Virus record (IMG/VR): IMGVR_UViG_3300025921_000697
Span: 1-64,000 of that record
Source: a virus
Length of the DNA: 64,000 nt
Strand: one strand, 5' to 3'
Shown: positions 1 through 7,139 of the stretch, one piece after another
Position numbering within the stretch: position 1 is the first letter of the stretch
Layout: every line of letters starts with the position of its first letter
Position numbers and translations under genes: made by a program
Notes under the pieces: generated by a model
Told to the model about the DNA's origin: nothing
What the model saw: the letters and a program-made list of their open reading frames with translations, nothing else
Databases searched by the model: none

Positions 1-672
1 TTAAATTTTCCAATCAATCGGATTTTTCTGTTGCTTCATCAATATTTCATTTGTTTTTGAAAAATGTTTGCATCCAAAAAAACCATTAGATGCACTAAAG
101 GGAGAAGGATGTGCCGCTTTTAAAATAGAATGTTTTGTCTCATCAATAAGCGATTGTTTTTCCTGCGCAAATTTTCCCCACAATAAAAAAATAATTCCTT
201 CTTTTTCATTTGAGATTTTTTTGATAACCTCGTCTGTAAATTGGAGCCAGCCAATCTGAGCATGGCTTCCTGGTTCATTTTGGCGCACCGTTAAAGAAGC
301 ATTTAAAAGAAGCACACCTTGTGATGCCCATTTTTCAAGATTCCCGTTTTCTGAAATTTCAATCCCTAAATCGTTTTTCAATTCTTTGAAAATATTTAAA
401 AGAGAAGGAGGCTTTGGGATTCCATCCGGAACCGAAAAGCTTAAACCATGAGCCTGTCCCTTGTTGTGATAAGGATCCTGGCCTATAATAACAACTTTTA
501 TTTTTGAAAAGGGAGTTTGTTTAAAAGAATTAAAAATCAATGAACCCGGAGGGAAAATAATTTTGCCGGAAGCTTTTTCAGCTTTTAGAAAAGTAACGAT
601 GTGTTGAAAATATGTTTTCTCAAATTCATTTTTTAAAATTTCCTTCCAGCTGTCTTCAATTTGAATCTCCAT
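1..672 (-). CDS. ung: Uracil-DNA glycosylase, family 1 (host gene)
   Basis: Removes uracil from DNA to start base-excision repair in the cytoplasm. The protein carries the family-1 catalytic motif GQDPYH (about residues 64-69, with the water-activating Asp) and the C-terminal HPSPFSA loop that inserts into the minor groove, so both active-site signatures are intact. I chose the start at the ATG at 672 (MEIQIEDSWKE), which gives 223 residues, the usual family length; an in-frame ATG at 729 would add an atypical 19-residue extension running toward the tRNA fragment. This is a chromosomal housekeeping gene and lies outside the phage. Its stop codon is at the very edge of the window. Confidence 0.97.
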   Translation of the reverse strand: MEIQIEDSWKEILKNEFEKTYFQHIVTFLKAEKASGKIIFPPGSLIFNSFKQTPFSKIKVVIIGQDPYHNKGQAHGLSFSVPDGIPKPPSLLNIFKELKNDLGIEISENGNLEKWASQGVLLLNASLTVRQNEPGSHAQIGWLQFTDEVIKKISNEKEGIIFLLWGKFAQEKQSLIDETKHSILKAAHPSPFSASNGFFGCKHFSKTNEILMKQQKNPIDWKI

Positions 673-743
673 CATTATTTGTATTTCTTTTTTCGCAGAA
701 TATTTAAAGTAATTGGATAAAAGATGCAAAAAGAAGGAAACAG

Positions 744-790
744 TGACCCCGGCACGATTCGAACGTGCGACCCACAGCTTAGAAGGCTGT
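744..790 (-). other. Phage attachment site: 3' half of tRNA-Arg(TCT)
   Basis: On the minus strand this stretch reads as the 3' half of a tRNA: anticodon stem ACAGC/GCTGT with loop CTTCTAA (anticodon TCT, Arg), variable GGGTC, T-arm GCACG-TTCGAAT-CGTGC, acceptor CGGGGTC and discriminator A. No D-arm and no matching GACCCCG 5' acceptor strand are present upstream of the anticodon stem; that sequence is unrelated. A half tRNA between a host gene and phage genes is what remains at the distal end when an element integrates into a tRNA 3' end. The intact tRNA-Arg should sit at the other end of the element, beyond 64000. Confidence 0.85.
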
Positions 791-862
791 GTTCCTAAAC
801 TTCTCGTTTGCTCAAACTCAATCCCAGCAAGGCTTTTAATTTTTCACTTTTTCTAAAAACGT

Positions 863-1165
863 TCATTTTTTAGCGATTTTGGTAACGTTTTTGGTAACGG
901 CAATTTTCGTGTATTTAAGATCAAAAATCCAGTTGGCATCACGGTTATACACCAGGCACGCTTTGCGTATATGTTCAGGTGTGAAATGTTGCAGGCCAAT
1001 TTTCACATTCCTGATATTCTGTTTTTTAAATCCGATCGCATCACAAAATTCCTGAGTAAACCGAATCACTTCTGACTGTTTTAGAATATCAATAAGTTCA
1101 AGCATTCTTATGTCTGATATGAAATTAATTTTCTCCGGCATTAAATAAAAAGATTTAAAAATCAT
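863..1165 (-). CDS. Small HTH-type DNA-binding protein
   Basis: A 100-residue basic protein. The central part (about residues 35-75) has the layout of an XRE-like helix-turn-helix used by Bacteroidota phage regulators: a phenylalanine-cysteine helix, IGFKKQNIRNVK, then QHFTPEHIRKAC and the closing NANWIF-type strand (here RDANWIFDL). It is the most attachment-site-proximal phage gene and the last gene of the leftward operon, overlapping DUF4468 by 11 bp. It could be a second repressor or an excision-control protein; the sequence does not decide. The C-terminus (VTKNVTK) is encoded by two 11-bp direct repeats, TTTTGGTAACG, at 877-887 and 889-899. Confidence 0.6.
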   Translation of the reverse strand: MIFKSFYLMPEKINFISDIRMLELIDILKQSEVIRFTQEFCDAIGFKKQNIRNVKIGLQHFTPEHIRKACLVYNRDANWIFDLKYTKIAVTKNVTKIAKK

Positions 1166-1679
1166 TATTCTTATTCATTGCGTCCTTCAGGGAAATGATT
1201 AAATCCTGCATTTGGTCATTCACTTTATCTTTAGTTTCCTGGTAAGCAATGGCGCTCCATTTTTTAGTTCCAAACCATTGGTGGGTACTATTGCTTGTTA
1301 GAATTCCGATGTCAGATCTCTGGTCCCAAAACTCCAAAACGTCGAAATCAGAAAAGTCGTATTTATATTTTCCGTCTTTCACGCGGATATCCATTTTGAA
1401 TTCAATTGTCACCGGCACCATGTTTCGATCTTTACCCATATAACCGATTTCAAATTTCATAATTCCTTTCCCGGCCAATTCACCTGTTTCTTTATCATTA
1501 ATAGAAAGGACCGCTCTCATGTTTTTAAAGTTATTGTCGACCCAGGATCTGGCTCTGGAATATAAATTCATTTGCTGCACATTATTAACTTCAATACCTG
1601 TATAACTAATAGCGGTATCAGGTTGGGCTTTACAAAAAGTAAAGGAGAATAATAAAATGGATGTAAAAACTTTTTTCAT
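1155..1679 (-). CDS. Secreted DUF4468-like protein
   Basis: A 174-residue protein with a signal peptide (MKKVFTSILLFSFTFCKAQ, cleavage after KAQ). The mature region matches the layout of DUF4468, a Bacteroidota domain with a TBP-like fold: LYSRARSWVDNNFKN, then INDKETGELAGKG, then a beta-rich stretch ending at YDFSDF. The domain's function is unknown; members are exported or outer-membrane associated. It lies inside the leftward lysogeny operon, between the repressor and the small HTH gene, so it is probably expressed in the lysogen and may alter the host envelope. That role is inference from position and export signal. Confidence 0.7.
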   Translation of the reverse strand: MKKVFTSILLFSFTFCKAQPDTAISYTGIEVNNVQQMNLYSRARSWVDNNFKNMRAVLSINDKETGELAGKGIMKFEIGYMGKDRNMVPVTIEFKMDIRVKDGKYKYDFSDFDVLEFWDQRSDIGILTSNSTHQWFGTKKWSAIAYQETKDKVNDQMQDLIISLKDAMNKNNDF

Positions 1680-1734
1680 TTTTCATTTTTAATTTTATCA
1701 AATAAGGAAAGTTGCACGGGTCCAAACATTTGCA

Positions 1735-2220
1735 CTACCCTACCCTTCCTCTTTTGCTTGCGTAGTCCAAGCTTTTTGATCTCATGATTTCTAATTCCCG
1801 GTTTAATAAAGCATTTTCTTTTATCAAATATTTTAACTCAGTCTTTGTGCTTTCAAGTTCTTGTTTTAAATATTCTACCAATGGTGCTGAAGTTGTATTT
1901 ATTGATTCGTCTGATTTATCTGATTTATCTGATTCATTATTAGGCTGATTTAATTCAATCTTTATTTCAGATACATTCAATTGTTTTGAGGTAAGCTGAT
2001 CTATAGTCACACCTCCAGCTTTAGATATATTGGCTAATACCGCAAAGGGTGGCTGTGCTACTCCATTCTCCCAGCTCGAAACTTTTGATCTTATTTTTTT
2101 GATTTGTTTTGGATCAGATGTAGCTTTTTTCTCTCCAGGGATCACTAATTTCCCAAATTCATCCTGCGTCAGATTAAGCAAACCACGAATTAATTGAATA
2201 TTATTCGATAAAGCAGACAT
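1735..2220 (-). CDS. XRE-family phage repressor
   Basis: A 161-residue protein with an N-terminal XRE helix-turn-helix (about residues 1-75: IQLIRGLLNLTQDEFGKL, then VSSWENG and PPFAVLANISKAGGV), a low-complexity linker with SDKSDKSDES, and a C-terminal coiled coil (about residues 115-150, EYLKQELESTKTELK) that probably mediates dimerisation. No peptidase-type C-terminal domain is visible, so it is not a LexA/CI self-cleaving repressor. It is the first gene of the leftward operon and faces the rightward early genes across a 123-bp divergent region, the classic place for the lysogeny repressor. There is a small HTH protein (2344) on the other side. Confidence 0.8.
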   Translation of the reverse strand: MSALSNNIQLIRGLLNLTQDEFGKLVIPGEKKATSDPKQIKKIRSKVSSWENGVAQPPFAVLANISKAGGVTIDQLTSKQLNVSEIKIELNQPNNESDKSDKSDESINTTSAPLVEYLKQELESTKTELKYLIKENALLNRELEIMRSKSLDYASKRGRVG

Positions 2221-2343
2221 TTCTTAGATTTTATTTACTAATGTATGGACAATTTTTGATAAAAACTAAATTTTTATTTTTTCAATCAAATTCTTCAGAT
2301 TTATTTTGTTTTTTCTGATTAATCTGTTTAGCTTTACATCTGT
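2221..2343. promoter_or_regulatory. Divergent lysogeny/early control region
   Basis: This AT-rich region separates the repressor gene from the rightward early genes. An 11-bp direct repeat, TGTATGGACAA, occurs at 2242-2252 and again at 2341-2351, the second copy covering the start codon of the 2344 gene; these are candidate operators. A plus-strand promoter fitting the Bacteroidota pattern is visible: TTTG at 2305-2308, 20 nt, then TAGCTTTA at 2329-2336. Transcription would then start within a few bases of the ATG at 2344, so the first early message may be nearly leaderless. Confidence 0.55.
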
Positions 2344-2571
2344 ATGGACAAATATAACAAAGAAAATAACACTATTAAACCCAGGTCGGTAAAACTTACA
2401 ACAGATGAAAAAAAAGCTTTTAAAGCATGGATCAAAAAACAGGATTCATTTTCTGCTGCTGCAAGGACGCTTAGCATGACTCGGCAAACATTTTACTCTT
2501 TAAAAGATAAAGGAAATGGTAGCCTTGAGTCGGTGGAAAAAATAAGACAAGTGATATCGGCCGAACAATAA
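2344..2571 (+). CDS. Small HTH (Cro-like) protein
   Basis: A 75-residue protein whose residues about 25-65 (FKAWIKKQDSFSAAARTLSM, TRQTFYSLKDKGNGS) form a helix-turn-helix of the Arc/Cro or winged type: AARTLSMTRQTFYSLKDKG is the turn and recognition helix. As the first rightward gene opposite the repressor, it occupies the Cro position and may control the switch between lysogeny and lytic growth. Its start codon overlaps one copy of the TGTATGGACAA repeat. Functional assignment rests on position and the HTH pattern only. Confidence 0.65.
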   Translation: MDKYNKENNTIKPRSVKLTTDEKKAFKAWIKKQDSFSAAARTLSMTRQTFYSLKDKGNGSLESVEKIRQVISAEQ

Positions 2572-2582
2572 AAATTAATCAA

Positions 2583-2801
2583 ATGGAAACAAAATCATTT
2601 AGTGTCGAACTGGACGTTGATCCTGGCGGCAAATTATTCATCGAGGGAGTTGCAACAAAAGTTGGCAACAAACTCATTATCACGATTGAGTTCGCAGAAT
2701 ATTCCGGAGGTCCTCAAATCAAAAATTTACTGAACACATACGGTAATAAAAGAAAGATCAATTCAAAGGTCATAAGCATGTTCGGTAATAAAGCTGCGTG
2801 A
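2583..2801 (+). CDS. Small early protein, unknown
   Basis: A 72-residue acidic-to-neutral protein, MET KSFSVELDVDPGGKLFI onwards, predicted mainly beta-stranded in its first half. I recognise no family. It lies 11 bp after the Cro-like gene and its stop overlaps the possible GTG start of the next gene (GCGTGA), which indicates translational coupling in the early operon. Confidence 0.55.
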   Translation: METKSFSVELDVDPGGKLFIEGVATKVGNKLIITIEFAEYSGGPQIKNLLNTYGNKRKINSKVISMFGNKAA

Positions 2802-2992
2802 ATATGATTGATGAAAAAACCAGGAACGAATTGATTGAAATTAAGTCAATGGCAGAATTGGTTATTGAAAGAGTAGATCGTTTAATTCCTGATCAACAGC
2901 CTGTTCAGCGAAAGCGAAGAAGCAGGTTAAGCGCAAAAGCAAAATCAGAAATTTTAAATCGAAGAAAATTAATTCGTTTCGGTCATGGATAA
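2798..2992 (+). CDS. Small basic early protein, unknown
   Basis: A 64-residue protein with a helical first half (IDEKTRNELIEIKSMAELVI) and a strongly basic second half (QRKRRSRLSAKAKSEILNRR) that could bind nucleic acid. The start may be the GTG at 2798, overlapping the previous stop, or the ATG at 2804. It overlaps the following small ORF by 8 bp. No family recognised. Confidence 0.5.
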   Translation: MNMIDEKTRNELIEIKSMAELVIERVDRLIPDQQPVQRKRRSRLSAKAKSEILNRRKLIRFGHG

Positions 2993-3155
2993 AAAAATAC
3001 AAAAGCCAGAAAATTTAGGAGAACAAGGTCTTACAAAATATGACAATCCTTTTCGTCCTCTTGATGAAGAAGATCAGGAAAACAGTGATAGCATAGACGA
3101 AGAAAGAAGATTCTCAGAGGATGAAGATCTATGGCTTATGAGCCAGGAATTTTAA
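2985..3155 (+). CDS. Very small acidic early protein, unknown
   Basis: A 56-residue ORF beginning MDKKIQKPENLGEQGL, rich in Asp and Glu in its second half (PLDEEDQENSDSIDEE). It starts inside the end of the preceding gene and ends 11 bp before the next ATG, so it fits the overlapping early operon. Acidic phage early proteins often mimic DNA or bind host enzymes, but nothing here proves that. Confidence 0.45.
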   Translation: MDKKIQKPENLGEQGLTKYDNPFRPLDEEDQENSDSIDEERRFSEDEDLWLMSQEF

Positions 3156-3166
3156 AACCAATCAAT

Positions 3167-3307
3167 ATGAAAGGAATCCCAGCAATACCAATGGTTCGCA
3201 AGCTTATAAAGTTTGCTTCTGAAAACAACATTCCCATTAGAGTTTCTAATTGGAAAAATGTAAAAGAAGTTTTTTCAAAATACAGTGAAAAATTGACCGC
3301 AAAATGA
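3167..3307 (+). CDS. Very small basic early protein, unknown
   Basis: A 46-residue ORF, MKGIPAIPMVRKLIKFASEN onwards, with two short predicted helices. It overlaps the following ORF by an ATGA-type junction (stop 3305-3307, next ATG 3304), a sign of real coupled genes. No family recognised. Confidence 0.45.
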   Translation: MKGIPAIPMVRKLIKFASENNIPIRVSNWKNVKEVFSKYSEKLTAK

Positions 3308-3441
3308 TACTCGAAAAAATCGCTTTTGCCGTAGGAGCCGGCGTACTAATTATGGCCATAATAATTTATGTACAAGCATCGATCGAGGTTAATCAGGTGA
3401 GTAAACTCTATAAAGAAAAAAGAGAAAGTAATGGATTCTAA
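3304..3441 (+). CDS. Single-span membrane peptide
   Basis: A 45-residue ORF with one hydrophobic segment (about residues 7-24, FAVGAGVLIMAIIIYVQ) followed by a charged tail, so probably a small inner-membrane peptide. Its start overlaps the upstream stop and its end overlaps the next gene's start by 11 bp. Function unknown. Confidence 0.45.
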   Translation: MILEKIAFAVGAGVLIMAIIIYVQASIEVNQVSKLYKEKRESNGF

Positions 3442-3628
3442 AACGCATGAAGAAGAAGTTGAAAGATTGATTTGCATTACTCATATACATGAGGCTGCAA
3501 TCAAAGACCAGGAAATTAATCAAATGCTTTTGTCTTTTTATGATAAAGTGTGTGAGGTAGCAAAAGAAAAAGGCATCCGCGTTTCAATTGTCGATACGGC
3601 TTTGATATTTCCTGAAAATGGAAATTAA
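3431..3628 (+). CDS. Small early protein, unknown
   Basis: A 65-residue, mostly helical protein (MDSKTHEEEVERLICITHIH onwards). It is the last gene of the first early operon; a hairpin (3671-3693) and a strong terminator (3755-3791) follow. No family recognised. Confidence 0.5.
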   Translation: MDSKTHEEEVERLICITHIHEAAIKDQEINQMLLSFYDKVCEVAKEKGIRVSIVDTALIFPENGN

Positions 3629-3670
3629 GCGGATGAATTCAGTTTGGTTTCGGTTATTGGATATAGTCCC

Positions 3671-3693
3671 GCCACCGGGAACATACCGGTGGC
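3671..3693. other. Perfect 8-bp hairpin of unknown role
   Basis: GCCACCGG and CCGGTGGC flank the 7-nt loop GAACATA. The stem is GC-rich in AT-rich surroundings and lies between the early operon and its terminator, without a T-tract of its own. It may protect the 3' end of the early message or act as a protein-binding site. Confidence 0.5.
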
Positions 3694-3754
3694 AACTTGA
3701 AAATTCTAACTCAGCATAAATTTCAACCAGGTTAATCTGGTACCTATTGAATCA

Positions 3755-3791
3755 TAAAAAAAGCCTGGAGTTCACAGGCCAGGCTTTTTTT
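3755..3791. terminator. Bidirectional intrinsic terminator
   Basis: An A-tract, the stem half AAGCCTGG, a 10-nt loop, the complement CCAGGCTT and a T-tract form a Rho-independent terminator readable on both strands. It closes the first early operon (2344-3628) and isolates the following exported-protein gene. Confidence 0.85.
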
Positions 3792-3824
3792 AATTGTAAA
3801 ATTAATCTCATAATCACAAATTAA

Positions 3825-4340
3825 ATGGAAATGCTCAGTACAAATCCAATTCCTAAAATATTAAAATCGATCATTTTTATTTTGATCTGGCTGTTACCGT
3901 TGTTTTCCTTGCCACAACCTTTTTTTTCAATGGAAAGCGGAAATCGTTTAGGCATAAACGCCGGCTATCTTTTTAACAACAATCTTGTTTTCAAAGGTGG
4001 GGCTTTAATTACCTACACCCGGGCAACACAGGTTTCAAATATATCCTATGCTTCTACCGGTTATGAAATAAATATTTCGGGAGAAGATGATCAGAATTTT
4101 TACATCACTCCTCTTGTTGGCATATCACATTATCATGTTACAGACTTTTCAAAATGGGTTACCGGTGGTGATCCGATTGAAAAAAATAAAACAGTCTTGC
4201 TCGCCTCTTTAGAAATGGGTAAAAAGTTTTCAAATTATCAAGAGGTATTTGATTGGAAGGTTTACGGGAGCTACTATCTATTTATTACGAAAGCTAAAGA
4301 ATTATTCTATGGTGCAGGGTTAAGGCTCTTTATAAAATAG
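3825..4340 (+). CDS. Exported protein, probable outer-membrane beta-barrel
   Basis: A 171-residue protein with an N-terminal hydrophobic export signal (about residues 13-30, ILKSIIFILIWLLPLFSLPQ). The rest alternates polar and hydrophobic residues as in beta-barrels (LGINAGYLFNNNLVFKGGAL; SYYLFITKAKELFYGAGLRL). Barrel proteins of this size occur in Bacteroidota outer membranes. It has a private transcription unit between a terminator and the recombination block, and a leader resembling the repeated AAAATTTAATCTCA element (AAAATTAATCTCA at 3798-3810). Lysogenic conversion or surface exclusion is possible, but no sequence evidence proves it. Confidence 0.55.
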   Translation: MEMLSTNPIPKILKSIIFILIWLLPLFSLPQPFFSMESGNRLGINAGYLFNNNLVFKGGALITYTRATQVSNISYASTGYEINISGEDDQNFYITPLVGISHYHVTDFSKWVTGGDPIEKNKTVLLASLEMGKKFSNYQEVFDWKVYGSYYLFITKAKELFYGAGLRLFIK

Positions 4341-4364
4341 TATTCAGAACTCAAAAAATAAAAA

Positions 4365-5390
4365 ATGGAAACAATTACAACAAACAAAACTATCCCGCAA
4401 ACTAACGGTATTGAAGTTACCACCTGTGTGGCAGACTTCTTTGATGCTGATGCGTTGCGTGAGCCAAATTACAGGCTTATGCGAATTGACAGCAAAGGCT
4501 ATCGTTATTATTGCATTCAAGAAGAGGACGGCAATTACCGGTTCTTTATCAGTACCACTTCTTTGATCAACGCAACGACACCCACCAGTTCCTTTCTGAT
4601 TGAATGGATGATTTCAACTCCTAACCACAAGGAATATGCAAAAGAGCGTGCAGATTATGGCACCATGATGCACATTCTTTTTGGATGGTTTATGATTGAA
4701 AAATCAATTGATCTTTCAGAACTGGAAGATCGGCTATTAGAAGCTGCAGAACTGAAGGGCATTGATTACAAACATTATTGGACGGAAGATCTTAAATGTG
4801 ATCTGCTTTCCTTCGCTACGTTTATTCACGACCACAATGTAAAACCGCTCGCTATTGAGGTATCACTTGCCAGTCGTGATGGCTATGCCGGAACCCTGGA
4901 TCTGATATGCAAAATGGATGTAGAGGTAAAAGGATTTTTCGGTGAACTGTATGCATCCGGTCCAAGGAAAGGTGAACCAAAAGAAAGTAAATCAACAAAA
5001 CGCATCACAGCAATTGTTGATTTCAAATCTGGACGTAAATCGTTTTACGAATCAAACGAAATACAATTAGAAGCGTCCCGGCGCTTGTGCATTGAAAACT
5101 TCGATATCAATCCGGATATGGTTTTCAATTTTTCTCCTAAAGAATGGAGAACAGATCCTGACTATCATTTGAAAGATCAGTCTGACAGTATCGCTAAAGA
5201 AAAATTCAGACACCTGGTAGAGATCGCAAAGATTGAGAAGCTGATGGATGTGCGTTCGGTAAAAATATTTGAAGAGCAGCTTACCTATGGTGAACCGGTT
5301 ACCGATAAAAATTTCAGGTGCGTTGATCTTAATGAATATTTAAAACAAGCAAGAGCTGTAAAGGAGGAGCGCAATCATGTTACAGCTTAA
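4365..5390 (+). CDS. PD-(D/E)XK superfamily nuclease
   Basis: A 341-residue protein of the Cas4/RecB/lambda-exonuclease-like superfamily. Visible core: an early helix ERADYGTMMHILFGWFM (the YGT..H motif, near residue 100), the acidic strand AIEVSLASRDGYAGTLDLIC (Glu and the metal-binding Asp), the DFKSG motif near residue 220, and the helix EIQLEASRR with the conserved Gln. The order fits a complete nuclease. It overlaps the gp3-like gene by 14 bp and precedes a DnaQ-type exonuclease, so it probably supplies end resection for phage recombination. Confidence 0.75.
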   Translation: METITTNKTIPQTNGIEVTTCVADFFDADALREPNYRLMRIDSKGYRYYCIQEEDGNYRFFISTTSLINATTPTSSFLIEWMISTPNHKEYAKERADYGTMMHILFGWFMIEKSIDLSELEDRLLEAAELKGIDYKHYWTEDLKCDLLSFATFIHDHNVKPLAIEVSLASRDGYAGTLDLICKMDVEVKGFFGELYASGPRKGEPKESKSTKRITAIVDFKSGRKSFYESNEIQLEASRRLCIENFDINPDMVFNFSPKEWRTDPDYHLKDQSDSIAKEKFRHLVEIAKIEKLMDVRSVKIFEEQLTYGEPVTDKNFRCVDLNEYLKQARAVKEERNHVTA

Positions 5391-6396
5391 TGGCCGCTTG
5401 AAAACAAGCAACAACGTTTCTTCTGGCAAAATGCCGGTCATCGGGTATTTAAAAATAGGTGAGAAAAGAATAAATGCCCAAGGGAAAGAATATCCATCTT
5501 CAACGGATTACTTTGTTCCGCGTGGCAAATACGCAGATCTTTTTATAAAACAATTTGGCGATAAATGCAACCAGCTAACAATTGCATTCATTAGTGATAA
5601 TGTTTCTGAGGTATGTAATCAGCGATACGAATGGTGGCAAGGTGGCGTTCGTTATGGTTACGGTGATGGCCAGGATTTTTTCATTTATGATACTACTCGA
5701 AAAGAGTATGTTCCTTTCACTGGAACAGAATCTGAACGCGAACGGCTTGGCAATTGGGAGATGATGCTTACTCTTCGTTTCCTGGTAGTTGACATAACCG
5801 GGATAATTGGCGTATGGCAATTGGATACAAAGGCAAAGGCAAGCAGCATTCCTCAAATTGTTGAATCATTCGATTTTGTGATGCACAATGCTGGCCGCGT
5901 AAAGGGAATTCCTTTTGATCTTCAAGTGGAAAAGGTAAAGAGTTATAAGCCATCCGAAAGAGGTAAACCACAAAGCGTTTATCCAGTACTTAAATTGATC
6001 CCAAACATCAGCCAGGCTTCAATCGAAAAGCTTCAAAAATTTGCAAACTCAGAGGAATTAAATAAAACGATGTTGCTGACTGAGGCTAAAATAAAACAGA
6101 TTGAAGCTTCAGTAATAGAACACGATTTGATTGATAATCCACCCGGAGAAAAAATAGAGGAACCATTTGATGAAGACGAATTGGTTCAGGCGGATAAATT
6201 CAGAGGATACGTGGAATCGAATTATAATATTGGCACTTCACTAAAGGCTGATAAGGAACACCTGATCGCCCAACTTTCAAAATCAAAAATTAAGGACGAA
6301 CGATTATTAAACCAGGTGCGTCAATGGATTGATGCAAAAGCCGAGGAAATGAAATCAGCCAACATTAATAAACATTCTGGCACTTTAAATTTTTAG
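5377..6396 (+). CDS. gp3-like (RDF/DNA-binding) phage protein
   Basis: A 339-residue cytoplasmic protein. The N-terminal 200 residues (KIGEKRINAQGKEYPSSTDY, later YEWWQGGVRYGYGDGQDFF) resemble the family that includes phiC31 gp3, a recombination directionality factor, whose members are also found beside phage nucleases. The C-terminal third is helical and charged. It overlaps the PD-(D/E)XK gene, suggesting the two act together as a nuclease plus DNA-binding partner. Whether it controls integrase direction or annealing is open. The family call is from remembered pattern and only moderately sure. Confidence 0.45.
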   Translation: MLQLNGRLKTSNNVSSGKMPVIGYLKIGEKRINAQGKEYPSSTDYFVPRGKYADLFIKQFGDKCNQLTIAFISDNVSEVCNQRYEWWQGGVRYGYGDGQDFFIYDTTRKEYVPFTGTESERERLGNWEMMLTLRFLVVDITGIIGVWQLDTKAKASSIPQIVESFDFVMHNAGRVKGIPFDLQVEKVKSYKPSERGKPQSVYPVLKLIPNISQASIEKLQKFANSEELNKTMLLTEAKIKQIEASVIEHDLIDNPPGEKIEEPFDEDELVQADKFRGYVESNYNIGTSLKADKEHLIAQLSKSKIKDERLLNQVRQWIDAKAEEMKSANINKHSGTLNF

Positions 6397-6399
6397 CGA

Positions 6400-7134
6400 A
6401 TGAGACCAATTGTATTTATAGACGTAGAAACAACCGGCACGGATGTAACCGTTGACAGGATCGTACAGCTGGCAGCAATCAAGACTATTAATGGTATAAA
6501 TGAAATAATAGACGAAAAAAAAATTACGATCAATCCGGGTTGTCCTATTCCTTCCGCCGCTTCAGAGATTCATGGAATAACTGATGATGATGTAAAGGAT
6601 AAACCATCCTTTGCTCAATATGCAAAAGCTGTGTTCGATTTTTTTTACAATTGCGATTATGCTGGTTTCAATATCAGGTTGTTTGATATTCCAATTCTTT
6701 CAGAAGAATTCTCAAGATGTGGCTTAGCGTGGCCCGATCCTGATGCTCAAATCTTAGATGCATTTCATGTTTTCAGAGAAAAGGAAAAAAGAGACCTGGC
6801 ATCTGCATTCAAATTTTATTGTAATGAAGATCTGCAGGGCGCTCATGATGCCTTTGAAGATATAAAAGCTACTCGATTAGTAATGATTGCTCAGTGCAGC
6901 AAATATGATGATCTATGTACGATCGAGCAGTTTTTATCATTTTGTAAAATACCGAATGCGCTGGATTTGGCCGGCAAGATTGTACTCAATGATCAGGGCG
7001 AAGCTGTTTACAATTTTGGCAAGGATAAGGGAAAAGTGATAAAACAAAATCCTGGATTCGGTAAATGGATGCTTGGGCAAAATTTTCCTTCAAACACAAA
7101 AAATATTTTAAAAACAATTCTTCAAGACAATTAA
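6400..7134 (+). CDS. DnaQ-like 3'-5' exonuclease
   Basis: A 244-residue DEDD-family exonuclease. Exo I is IDVETTGTD (Asp8, Glu10), Exo II is AGFNIRLFDIPIL, and Exo III is the HDAFEDIKAT motif of the DEDDh type. A C-terminal piece (from about residue 195: NDQGEAVYNFGKDKGKVI, then GFGKWMLGQNFP) resembles the small DUF3820-type module found at the end of exodeoxyribonuclease X. It removes nucleotides from 3' ends of DNA or RNA. It starts 3 bp after the gp3-like gene. Confidence 0.85.
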   Translation: MRPIVFIDVETTGTDVTVDRIVQLAAIKTINGINEIIDEKKITINPGCPIPSAASEIHGITDDDVKDKPSFAQYAKAVFDFFYNCDYAGFNIRLFDIPILSEEFSRCGLAWPDPDAQILDAFHVFREKEKRDLASAFKFYCNEDLQGAHDAFEDIKATRLVMIAQCSKYDDLCTIEQFLSFCKIPNALDLAGKIVLNDQGEAVYNFGKDKGKVIKQNPGFGKWMLGQNFPSNTKNILKTILQDN

Positions 7135-7139
7135 AACTA

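Noticed and set aside
877-899. Two 11-bp direct repeats TTTTGGTAACG near the att site, possible integrase arm sites
   Set aside because: They lie within the 3' end of a coding gene and encode a repeated VTK; only two copies and no integrase nearby, so kept as a remark only.
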